Source: CAYVUV01 sp964455095 (GTDB lineage Bacteria > Desulfobacterota > Binatia > HRBIN30 > CADEER01). Taken from it: 33,527 nt of DNA. The number at the start of each line of letters is the position of its first letter. Position 1 is the first letter of the stretch. The DNA is taken from positions 1 to 33,527 of the forward strand of contig CAYVUV010000031.1 of assembly GCA_964455095.1 (NCBI GenBank), given 5' to 3'. Positions 33,527 to 33,527 of this stretch are shown piece by piece. The notes beneath the pieces are model-generated. The model worked only from the letters and a program-made list of their open reading frames with translations, searched no databases and had not been told where the DNA came from. A program made the translations under genes and the position numbers.

Positions 33527-33527
33527 G

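Overview
The window is about 70% GC, densely coding, and shows no phage, insertion-sequence or CRISPR signature. Several exported proteins carry long Thr-Pro linkers of the TPTATPT type and dockerin-like calcium loops (CNGDGxVSIDEL). That style, with the HCFYV-type exported proteins, is what I associate with uncultured delta-proteobacteria-like lineages, most likely Candidatus Binatia/Binatota. The assignment is from memory of protein style, not a search, and there is no rRNA here to confirm it.

Layout. 1-6104: the 3' end of a Thr-Pro-rich exported protein, a large winged-helix/ATPase/TPR regulator, and a convergent exported Ig-like/dockerin-like protein whose 3' end overlaps the regulator by 23 bp. 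6284-8975 (minus): a RES/Xre toxin-antitoxin pair downstream of an ECF42-type sigma factor and its DGPF (YCII) partner. The partner is preceded by a plausible self-recognised promoter. 8991-10951 (minus): a four-helix-bundle/zinc-ribbon protein translationally coupled to an Old Yellow Enzyme; the first gene is decorated at every domain boundary with a palindromic GATCGGTCC tract. 11000-11832 (minus): a small membrane protein and a small His-rich exported protein. 11917-14043 (minus): a nitrogen module, glnK-amt, with a sigma-54 promoter set inside a perfect palindrome and a strong intrinsic terminator.

14195-20631 (minus): a 1766-residue exported mosaic (dockerin-like pair, PPC-like region, CARDB, Thr-Pro linker, seven FG-GAP repeats, C-terminal HCFYV domain). 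It is followed by a free-standing paralog of its last domain. 20728-23211 (plus): a P-type cation ATPase. 23222-27652: a divergent cluster of DUF4331 protein and lipoprotein (minus) against a TPR protein and a HupE/UreJ membrane protein (plus), with a perfect 13-bp inverted repeat in the shared upstream region. 27653-28092: non-coding, made of hexamer repeats in inverted orientation plus a common CCCTCTCCC hairpin. 28093-30769 (plus): two consecutive ECF sigma/anti-sigma cassettes. 30778-33527 (minus): pyruvate:ferredoxin oxidoreductase (cut by the window edge) followed by a dihydroorotate-dehydrogenase-like protein.

The strongest candidates for something undescribed are the repeat-laced four-helix-bundle gene, the HCFYV exported family with its tandem paralog, and the DUF4331/lipoprotein // TPR/HupE divergent cluster.
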